The notes under the pieces were generated by a model. The model worked only from the letters and a program-made list of their open reading frames with translations, was not told the DNA's origin and ran no database searches. The position numbers were made by a program, and so were the translations under genes. DNA of 64,000 nt from Rhizobium halophilum (GTDB lineage: Bacteria; Pseudomonadota; Alphaproteobacteria; Rhizobiales; Rhizobiaceae), in assembly GCF_021648825.1 (NCBI RefSeq), contig NZ_JAKJHS010000002.1, forward strand, positions 579,798-643,797, written 5' to 3'. Shown piece after piece: positions 37,225 to 43,744 of this stretch. The first letter of the stretch is position 1, and each line of letters opens with the position of its first letter.

Positions 37225-38796
37225 TCAGGTGAAGGCGTCTGCCATGGAGTCCTTGCGCTCCTTGATGAAGGCCAGCAGCGACTCGTCGATGACCGGATCA
37301 AGCGGCGGTGCTTCATATGAGTCGAGCCAGGACCGGCAGAGGGTATTTGCCCGCTCCTCTATCCGCTTCTCGCCCTCGATTTCCCACTGCTCAAACGAGT
37401 TGTTGTCCATCAGAGGCGATCGGTAGAAGGCGGTCTGAAAGTTTGCCTGCGTATGGGCGCAACCTAGGTAATGGCTTCCGGGCCCTACTTCGCGGATCGC
37501 GTCCAGCGCCTGTCCCGATTCGGACAGATCGATGCCTTCCGCCATCCTCTGCATCATGCCGAGTTGGTCCTGGTCGATCATGAACTTTTCATAGGAAGAG
37601 ACGAGCCCGCCTTCGAGCCATCCCGCCGCATGCAGCACGAAATTGGTGCCGGCGAGCAGGGTCGTGTTCAGCGTATTGGCGGATTCATGCGCCGCCTGCG
37701 CGTCCGGCACCTTTGAGCCGCAAAGCGAACCGCCGGTACGGAACGGCAGGCCCAACCGCCGGGCAAGTTGTGCGGCTCCATAAGATACGAGCGACGGTTC
37801 CGGCGTACCGAAAGTCGGCGCGCCCGACTGCATCGAGATGGAGGCCGCAAACGTGCCGAAAAGGACAGGTGAGCCGGGCCGGATCAGCTGGGTAAGTGCG
37901 GCTCCTGCCAGAACCTCGGCCAGGATCTGTGTAAGGGTTCCAGCCACTGTCACCGGGCTCATTGCGCCCGCGAGGATGAACGGTGAGACCACGCAGGCCT
38001 GATTGTGACGCGCGTAGACCTTCAACGCCCCGACCATGGTTTCGTCGAACACCATCGGTGAATTAGCGTTTATCAGGTTGAGCGTGACGCAGTTGTTCTC
38101 GACGAAGTCATGGCCGAACACCAACTTGCACATTGCAATCGTGTCTTCAGCCCGCTCCGGCGCCGTCACCGACCCCATGAAGGGTTTGTCGGAATACTTG
38201 ATGTGGCTATAGACCATGTCGAGGTGACGCTTGTTCACCGGAATGTCCACTGGCTCGCACACCGTCCCGCCTGAGGAGTGTATGGAAGGCGCCATATAGG
38301 CGAGTTTCACAAAGCTGCGGAAATCTTCGATGGTGGCATAGCGGCGATTGCCGTCGAGATCGCGTACGAAGGGCGGACCGTAGACGGGTGCGAATACGGT
38401 GGCATTGCCGCCGATATGGACGTTCCTCGCGGGGTTGCGGGCGTGCCAGGTGAACTCCCGCGGTGCTGTCTTCAGCAATTCGCGGCAGAGCCCCTTGGGA
38501 AAATGAACTTGCGGCCCTCTCACGTCGGCGCCTGCTTTCGCCCACAAGTCCAGCACCTCGGGATCGTCGCGGAATTCGATCCCGATCTCCTCCAGGATGA
38601 GGTCAGCATTGGCCTCGATCAGCGCCAGCCCCTCTTCGTCCAGCACATCGTAGACGCCGATCTTTCGGGTGATATAGGGCATGGGAACGCCGGGACCGCC
38701 GCCCGCACGGGACGCCCGCCGTCCTGCCGCGCCTCGCTCGCCACGCGAACGACGTCCGCCAGCAGCCGCTTCCGTGGATTGATTCAGCTCGTCCAT
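37225..38796 (-). CDS. mttB: MttB-family methyltransferase without pyrrolysine (probable glycine betaine:corrinoid methyltransferase)
   Basis: Predicted to move a methyl group from a quaternary amine, most likely glycine betaine, to the Co(I) of the nearby corrinoid protein. The 523-residue protein has the MttB barrel (ITRKIGVYDVLDEEGLALIE onward) and runs through the usual pyrrolysine position with no in-frame TAG. It therefore belongs to the non-Pyl branch whose characterised member MtgB (Desulfitobacterium) uses glycine betaine. Residues 13-34 are an Arg/Gly-rich N-terminal extension (RRSRGERGAAGRRASR). GAGGAAGAC precedes ATG 38796. It is divergent from the corrinoid-protein operon with 240 bases between. 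Confidence 0.88.
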   Translation of the reverse strand: MDELNQSTEAAAGGRRSRGERGAAGRRASRAGGGPGVPMPYITRKIGVYDVLDEEGLALIEANADLILEEIGIEFRDDPEVLDLWAKAGADVRGPQVHFPKGLCRELLKTAPREFTWHARNPARNVHIGGNATVFAPVYGPPFVRDLDGNRRYATIEDFRSFVKLAYMAPSIHSSGGTVCEPVDIPVNKRHLDMVYSHIKYSDKPFMGSVTAPERAEDTIAMCKLVFGHDFVENNCVTLNLINANSPMVFDETMVGALKVYARHNQACVVSPFILAGAMSPVTVAGTLTQILAEVLAGAALTQLIRPGSPVLFGTFAASISMQSGAPTFGTPEPSLVSYGAAQLARRLGLPFRTGGSLCGSKVPDAQAAHESANTLNTTLLAGTNFVLHAAGWLEGGLVSSYEKFMIDQDQLGMMQRMAEGIDLSESGQALDAIREVGPGSHYLGCAHTQANFQTAFYRSPLMDNNSFEQWEIEGEKRIEERANTLCRSWLDSYEAPPLDPVIDESLLAFIKERKDSMADAFT

Positions 38797-39036
38797 GTCT
38801 TCCTCGCCCTTGCGCCGGAGCGCCTGCCTTCAACTGAGCGATATGCTAGGATGACCCGTCGGGCCAGCCCCGCCTTTCTGCGCCACCCGCTTGCGCAGAT
38901 CAGACATCAATCTCCTCCGTCCCGTCGCTTTTCCATCAAGCGAAGGTCGTTTTCGAGGAAGTTGGAAAACTTTTTGCGTTTCATCATGTTCGGGTAGCAG
39001 GCACAGTGGCGTGCCGACACCGAAGTGGAAGTGCGC

Positions 39037-39735
39037 ATGTCTGATGACGACATCATTCTCTCCGAACTCTCCGACGAGGAACTCGTGCAGCAAATGCACG
39101 ACGATCTCTATGACGGACTGAAGGAAGAGATCGAGGAAGCAACACGAATATTGCTCGATCGCGGCTGGGCCCCCTACGACGTCCTGACGAAGGCGCTGGT
39201 GGAGGGCATGCGGATCGTCGGCATTGACTTCCGCGACGGCATTCTCTTCGTTCCCGAAGTTCTTCTGTCGGCCAACGCAATGAAAGCGGGCATGACCATC
39301 CTGCGGCCACTGCTTGCTGCTACCGGTGCGCCAAAACAGGGAAAGATGGTCATCGGCACGGTCAAGGGCGACATTCACGACATCGGCAAGAATCTCGTCG
39401 GCATGATGATGGAGGGGGCAGGCTTCGACGTCATCGACCTTGGCATCAACAATCCGGTCGAGAACTACCTGGAAGCCCTGGAGCGGGAGAAGCCAGACAT
39501 CCTGGGAATGTCGGCGCTGCTGACCACGACCATGCCCTACATGAAGGTCGTCATCGACACGATGAAGGAAAAGGGTATCCGCGACGACTACGTCGTGCTC
39601 GTCGGTGGCGCGCCACTGAACGAAGAGTTCGGCAAAGCCGTGGGGGCAGACGCCTACTGTCGGGACGCGGCTGTCGCCGTGGAAACGGCAAAGGACTTCG
39701 TGCGGCGCAAGCACAATTCGCTTGGCGGACGATAG
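39037..39735 (+). CDS. Corrinoid (B12-binding) methyl-carrier protein, MtbC/MttC type
   Basis: The 232-residue protein has an N-terminal B12-binding-2 helical cap (about residues 10-95) and a Rossmann corrinoid domain. The cobalt-ligand motif GDIHDIGKNLVG (His114) and the later GMSALLTTTMPYMK and VLVGGAPLNEEF segments are those of methyltransferase corrinoid proteins. The start MSDDDIILSELSDEE is strongly acidic. ATG 39037 has GGAAG upstream; a GTG at 39025 is possible. It accepts the methyl group from the MttB homologue and hands it to folate through the methyltransferase at 42.8 kb. Confidence 0.92.
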   Translation: MSDDDIILSELSDEELVQQMHDDLYDGLKEEIEEATRILLDRGWAPYDVLTKALVEGMRIVGIDFRDGILFVPEVLLSANAMKAGMTILRPLLAATGAPKQGKMVIGTVKGDIHDIGKNLVGMMMEGAGFDVIDLGINNPVENYLEALEREKPDILGMSALLTTTMPYMKVVIDTMKEKGIRDDYVVLVGGAPLNEEFGKAVGADAYCRDAAVAVETAKDFVRRKHNSLGGR

Positions 39736-39740
39736 AAACG

Positions 39741-39765
39741 GTGGCCTCCGCCTAGCGGAGGCCAC
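39741..39765. terminator. Hairpin terminator after the corrinoid protein gene
   Basis: GTGGCCTCCG (39741-39750) pairs with CGGAGGCCAC (39756-39765) around CCTAG. It lies 5 bases after the corrinoid-protein stop and 6 bases before the end of the convergent entericidin-like gene. It may serve both, although no long U-tract follows. Confidence 0.6.
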
Positions 39766-39771
39766 TTGAGA

Positions 39772-39930
39772 TTATTCTGCAGCGTTAGCGACGTTTTGGC
39801 CGGCAGCCTGCGTCGCGTCAACGGCATTTGCCGTGTCCGCGCCCACACCGCGAATGGTGTTGCCGCACGAGCTGAGAGCGGCGGCGGTTACAAAAAGAGC
39901 GGCGATAACCGTGACTGTCTTGGACGTCAT
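39772..39930 (-). CDS. Entericidin A/B-like small lipoprotein
   Basis: The 52-residue protein has a lipoprotein signal (MTSKTVTVIAALFVTAAALS) with lipobox LSSC and then CGNTIRGVGADTANAVDATQ, the GxG-DT/NA pattern of EcnA/EcnB. These are small cell-envelope lipoproteins linked to stationary-phase stress. GGAGT precedes ATG 39930. It sits in reverse orientation between the corrinoid protein and DUF1638 genes, so it interrupts the methyltransferase cluster; its start is only 14 bases from the divergent DUF1638 start. Confidence 0.85.
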   Translation of the reverse strand: MTSKTVTVIAALFVTAAALSSCGNTIRGVGADTANAVDATQAAGQNVANAAE

Positions 39931-39944
39931 GATAAAGTACTCCA

Positions 39945-40586
39945 ATGGTTGTCGATCAAACAAAGGTGGAACATTGTCTTCCGCCACAGGAACGCCTCAA
40001 TCAGGAAAAGGTTCACGTTATTGCGTGCGGCGCGATTGCGCGTGAGATTTTGGCAATCTGCGACCAGCACGGTCTCCACCACATCGACCTCCAGTGCCTG
40101 CCGGCGATCTGGCACGCTTATCCGCAAAAGATCGTTCCCGGACTGGAAGAGGCGGTTAGGGATGCACGTGCAAAGGGCTTCGAGAAGATCTTTTTCGCCT
40201 ATGCCGATTGTGGCACCGGCGGCGACATCGACCGGCTCTGCGAGCGCGAGGGAATCGCCCGCATCGCCGGACCTCATTGCTATTCCTTCTTTTCCGGCAA
40301 CGACATTTTCGAGGCCAAGGCAGACGAGGATCTGTTGAGCTTTTTCTTGACCGACTTCCTCGCGAGACAGTTCGATGCCTTCGTCATTGAGCCGCTTGGG
40401 CTCGATCGGTATCCGCAGCTGAAAGAGGCTTATTTCGGCAACTACCGAAAACTTGTTTATTTGAGCCAGGAGGCAGACGAGGCGCTTCAGGCAAAGGCGA
40501 AAGCTGCGGCCGATTACCTTGGGCTCGAATACGAATATCGTGTCACCGGGTATGGCGACCTGACGCAGTCCTTGCGGACACTTTAG
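39945..40586 (+). CDS. DUF1638 family protein of corrinoid methyltransferase clusters
   Basis: The 213-residue protein matches DUF1638 features: VHVIACGAIAREILAICDQH near the start, KIFFAYADCGTGGDIDRLCE, GPHCYSFFSGNDIFEA and LVYLSQEADEALQAKAKAAA. Cys residues in ACG, ADCGTGG and HCYSFF could bind a metal or cofactor. DUF1638 genes recur beside corrinoid methyltransferases, but I know of no established function. It could take part in corrinoid loading or C1 transfer. The ATG at 39945 is weakly supported by ribosome-site sequence. Confidence 0.82.
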   Translation: MVVDQTKVEHCLPPQERLNQEKVHVIACGAIAREILAICDQHGLHHIDLQCLPAIWHAYPQKIVPGLEEAVRDARAKGFEKIFFAYADCGTGGDIDRLCEREGIARIAGPHCYSFFSGNDIFEAKADEDLLSFFLTDFLARQFDAFVIEPLGLDRYPQLKEAYFGNYRKLVYLSQEADEALQAKAKAAADYLGLEYEYRVTGYGDLTQSLRTL

Positions 40587-40707
40587 GGGAGAACGCCAAG
40601 TCCGGCGACAGTATCGATGCGCGTCGTTTTTGCTCTGTGCGACGTCGTGGCAAGCGCAGTCCCTGCCCCGCCCCCCGTGCATGCTGCTGAAAAACAGGGA
40701 GCAGTGC

Positions 40708-41010
40708 ATGGCCGACCGTATCGTCGTCTACTGGCGGGACATTCCGGCGCAGGTGATCATCAAGCAGGGACGCAAGACGGCCAAGCGCGAGCTTTCGCTC
40801 CGCTTCACCGAGGCGATCGACATGTGCGCCATGCGCAGCGGTGCAGCCGAAACGGACAACTATCTGGCGGAGTGGCGAAAAGGTGATCCGGTCGCGGTCT
40901 CAGACGACCTGGAAGCCGAGGCAGACAAGGCGGCCGCCGAGCTGGAAGCGGCCTACGGCAAGGAGCGCCTTGTTGGCCTGGTGAAGGCCGGAGGTCGCGA
41001 GCATGCCTGA
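40708..41010 (+). CDS. Small 'virulence factor' domain (PF13769-like) protein
   Basis: The 100-residue protein starts MADRIVVYWRDIPAQVIIKQ, the hallmark of a small family annotated as virulence factor, whose function is unknown. The second half is a charged helix (DDLEAEADKAAAELEAAYGK). CAGGGAGCAGTGC precedes ATG 40708. Its end overlaps the start of the next gene by 8 bases, so it belongs to the C1-transfer operon. The family name is historical; here a role in folate or corrinoid enzymology is more likely. Confidence 0.78.
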   Translation: MADRIVVYWRDIPAQVIIKQGRKTAKRELSLRFTEAIDMCAMRSGAAETDNYLAEWRKGDPVAVSDDLEAEADKAAAELEAAYGKERLVGLVKAGGREHA

Positions 41011-41608
41011 GACTTCCGCGCCAAGCCCTGCAGGCGACAAGCCCAAGATCGGGAATGCCGGCGCGGCCAAGAAGGCAGCCACCGGCGCGTATGTGCCCGG
41101 TGATGTCTCGCCCAACCGCCGCGTCCAGCGCCGCTACTCGATCCGGCTTTGGTCGATCCGCCATTCGCGTCTGCTTGAATGGTTCTATGCCCGGTTCGCC
41201 CAGGCGTTCCTGCTGCTGCACCCGGTGTGGAAGGCCATCGGCTACAGCCGGGTCGAAGCGCCCGTCACCTTTGTCGAGAAGCGGGTAAAGGGCATGCTGT
41301 TCGACTGCCGCATGTGCGGCCAGTGTATTCTGTCTTCAACCGGCATGTCCTGCCCGATGAACTGTCCCAAGCAGCTGCGCAACGGCCCCTGCGGCGGCGT
41401 GCGCGCCAATGGCAACTGCGAGGTCGAGCCGGACATGCCGTGCGTCTGGGTGAAGGCCTGGGAAGGGTCGCGCAACATGGTCAGGGGCGATGCGATCCTG
41501 AACGTCCAGCGACCAGTCAACCAGTCGCTGCGGGAAACCTCGTCCTGGCTGCGGGTGACGGCGGAGGCCGCCGCGCGTCGGCAAGCATCCGAGGGTGCCG
41601 CCCCATGA
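41003..41608 (+). CDS. MetV-like Cys-rich partner of methylenetetrahydrofolate reductase
   Basis: The 201-residue protein has the MTHFR_C/MetV Cys set: FDCRMCGQCILSSTGMSC, MNCPKQLRNGPCGGVRANGNC and MPCVWVKAW, suited to iron-sulphur and/or zinc sites. The N-terminal part is basic (RRVQRRYSIRLWSIRHSR) with an amphipathic stretch that could touch the membrane. In acetogens MetV pairs with MetF. Here it overlaps the MetF gene by ATGA (41605-41608), so the two are probably made in equal amounts. No Hdr or RnfC-type partner is visible, so its electron partner is unknown. Confidence 0.83.
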   Translation: MPETSAPSPAGDKPKIGNAGAAKKAATGAYVPGDVSPNRRVQRRYSIRLWSIRHSRLLEWFYARFAQAFLLLHPVWKAIGYSRVEAPVTFVEKRVKGMLFDCRMCGQCILSSTGMSCPMNCPKQLRNGPCGGVRANGNCEVEPDMPCVWVKAWEGSRNMVRGDAILNVQRPVNQSLRETSSWLRVTAEAAARRQASEGAAP

Positions 41609-42696
41609 GCCTGGACCTCCATCCGACCGATCTCGGCGCTCCGCTTGACCCCCTGCCCGGCCATTCCTCGCGCGGGCGGCTGGAACGGGTGCTGCGCCGC
41701 GGCGAATTTGCGGTGACCGCGGAACTCAATCCTCCGGATAGTGCCAACCCGCAGGATGTCTATGACCGCGCAGCCGTCTTCGATGGTTGGGTCGACGGGA
41801 TCAACGCCGTCGACGCGTCCGGCGCCAATTGCCACATGTCCTCTGTCGGCATCTGCGCCCTGCTGACGCGCATGGGATACGCGCCGATCATGCAGATCGC
41901 CTGCCGCGACAAGAACCGCATTGCGATCCAGGGCGACGTGCTCGGCGCCTCCGCCATGGGCGTGCAGAACATCCTCTGCCTGACGGGAGACGGCGTGCAG
42001 GCGGGCGACCAGCCGGGCGCCAAGCCTGTTTTCGACCTAGACTGCATGTCGCTTTTGGAAACGGTCCGCACCATGCGCGACGAAGCGAAGTTCCTGTCTG
42101 GTCGAAAGCTAACCACGCCGCCCAATGTCTTCCTCGGCGCCGCCATCAATCCCTTCGCGCCACCCTATGACTTCCGGCCCTACCGCCTGGCGAAGAAGAT
42201 CGCCGCCGGCGCTCAGTTCGTCCAGAGCCAGTACTGCTTCGACGTGCCGATGTTTCGCGACTACATGGCAAAGGTGCGCGATCTCGGGCTGCACGAAAAG
42301 TGCTTCATCCTCGTCGGCGTCGGTCCCCTCGCCTCTGCAAAGACCGCCCGCTGGATCCGCTCCAACGTACCGGGCATTCACATTCCTGACAGCATCATCG
42401 CGCGGCTGGAAGGCGCGCAGGACCAGAAGCGCGAAGGCAAGCAGCTCTGCATCGACATCATCAACGAGGTGAAGGAGATTGAAGGCGTCTCCGGCATCCA
42501 TGTGATGGCCTATCGGCAGGAAGAATATGTTGCCGAAATCGTCCACGAGTCGGGCGTGCTGAAGGGTCGCAAGCCTTGGAAGCATGAACCCAATCCCACG
42601 GACGCGACGGTTTCGGAGCGGCTGGAGGAAATCCGTCAGGGCAGGCAAGAAAACCAGCAGCAGATGGCCGACATTGCGGCGAGCAAGCCGCACTGA
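41605..42696 (+). CDS. Methylenetetrahydrofolate reductase family protein (MetF-like)
   Basis: The 363-residue protein has the MTHFR barrel: FAVTAELNPPDSANPQDVYD at the start with the catalytic Glu, MQIACRDKNRIAIQGDVLGA for flavin/folate binding, and AAGAQFVQSQYCFDVPMFRD. In this pathway it would oxidise the methyl-H4folate formed from betaine to methylene-H4folate, the reverse of its biosynthetic role. The ATG overlaps the metV-like stop. Residues after about 315 form a charged tail. It is distinct from the broken MetF at 58 kb. Confidence 0.9.
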   Translation: MSLDLHPTDLGAPLDPLPGHSSRGRLERVLRRGEFAVTAELNPPDSANPQDVYDRAAVFDGWVDGINAVDASGANCHMSSVGICALLTRMGYAPIMQIACRDKNRIAIQGDVLGASAMGVQNILCLTGDGVQAGDQPGAKPVFDLDCMSLLETVRTMRDEAKFLSGRKLTTPPNVFLGAAINPFAPPYDFRPYRLAKKIAAGAQFVQSQYCFDVPMFRDYMAKVRDLGLHEKCFILVGVGPLASAKTARWIRSNVPGIHIPDSIIARLEGAQDQKREGKQLCIDIINEVKEIEGVSGIHVMAYRQEEYVAEIVHESGVLKGRKPWKHEPNPTDATVSERLEEIRQGRQENQQQMADIAASKPH

Positions 42697-42764
42697 AACC
42701 CGCTCTCTGGCCAGCGCCAGAGCTGCATGACACAGCACCGCCGAGCAAGGCACCGGAGAACCGC

Positions 42765-43733
42765 ATGACCCGCACCATCGTCGCATCCGCCACCCGCGAA
42801 GTCGTCATCGGCTTCGATCAGCCCTTCTGCGTCATCGGCGAGCGCATCAATCCGACCGGCCGCAAGAAGCTCGCGGCAGAGATGATCGTGGGCAACTTCG
42901 ACACCGTGATCAAGGATGCACTGGAACAGGTGGCAGCAGGCGCCACGATGCTCGACGTCAATGCCGGGGTGACCGCCGTCAACCCCAACGAGACCGAGCC
43001 GCCGCTCCTCGTCCAGACGCTGGAAATCGTCCAGGGTCTGGTCGACGTGCCATTGTCGATCGACAGCTCGGTAACGGCCGCCATCGAAGCGGCCCTGAAG
43101 GTTGCCAAGGGGCGCCCGCTGGTGAACTCGGTGACGGGCGAAGAGGAAAAGCTGGAAGCCATCCTGCCGCTCTGCAAGAAGTACGACGTGCCGGTCGTTG
43201 CGATTTCCAACGACGAGACAGGCATCAGCCAGGATCCAGACGTGCGCTTCGCCGTCGCCAAGAAGATCGTCGAGCGTGCCGCCGACTACGGAATCAAGCC
43301 GCACGACATCGTGGTCGACCCGCTGGTGATGCCGATCGGCGCCATGGGTACGGCCGGGCTGCAGGTGTTTGCCCTCCTGCGGCGGCTGCGCGAGGAGTTG
43401 AAGGTCAATACGACCTGCGGCCTCTCCAACATCTCCTTCGGCCTGCCGCATCGCCATGGCATCAATGCCGGCTTCATCCCGATGGTGATTGGCGCCGGCA
43501 TGACGAGCGCGATCATGAACCCCTGCCGCCCGCAGGAGATGGAGGCCGTGCGCGCCGCCAACGTGCTGAACGGCACCGACGAGAACTGCTACAACTGGAT
43601 CAAGACCTATCGCGACTACAAGCCCGCCGATGGCGGCGCGGCTGGAGCCCCCGCCCCGGCTGCAGCGGCAGCAGGCGGCGGACGCCGCGGCGGCCGTGCG
43701 GCACGTGTCGGTGCAGGTGCGGTGACGGAGTAG
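42765..43733 (+). CDS. Methyltetrahydrofolate:corrinoid protein methyltransferase (MeTr, pterin-binding family)
   Basis: Transfers the methyl group between the corrinoid protein and tetrahydrofolate. The 322-residue protein has a pterin-binding TIM barrel: FCVIGERINPTGRKKLAAEM, AGATMLDVNAGV, VPLSIDSS, VVAISNDETGI and TCGLSNISFGLPHRHGINAG, all in AcsE/MtgA-type enzymes. The last 33 residues are Gly/Ala/Arg-rich low complexity (AAAGGGRRGGRAARVG), outside the normal domain. It lies 68 bases after the MetF gene and 11 bases before the reductive activator. Confidence 0.92.
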   Translation: MTRTIVASATREVVIGFDQPFCVIGERINPTGRKKLAAEMIVGNFDTVIKDALEQVAAGATMLDVNAGVTAVNPNETEPPLLVQTLEIVQGLVDVPLSIDSSVTAAIEAALKVAKGRPLVNSVTGEEEKLEAILPLCKKYDVPVVAISNDETGISQDPDVRFAVAKKIVERAADYGIKPHDIVVDPLVMPIGAMGTAGLQVFALLRRLREELKVNTTCGLSNISFGLPHRHGINAGFIPMVIGAGMTSAIMNPCRPQEMEAVRAANVLNGTDENCYNWIKTYRDYKPADGGAAGAPAPAAAAAGGGRRGGRAARVGAGAVTE

Positions 43734-43744
43734 ATTGAGGCATC

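Noticed and set aside
37225..38796. Pyrrolysine-encoding amber codon in the MttB homologue
   Set aside because: The gene is open through the whole length with no in-frame TAG, so it belongs to the non-pyrrolysine branch.
39989..40013. EcfG-type promoter for the entericidin-like gene on the minus strand
   Set aside because: The -35 reads TGAAC rather than GGAAC and it lies inside the divergent DUF1638 gene; the match is too weak to list.
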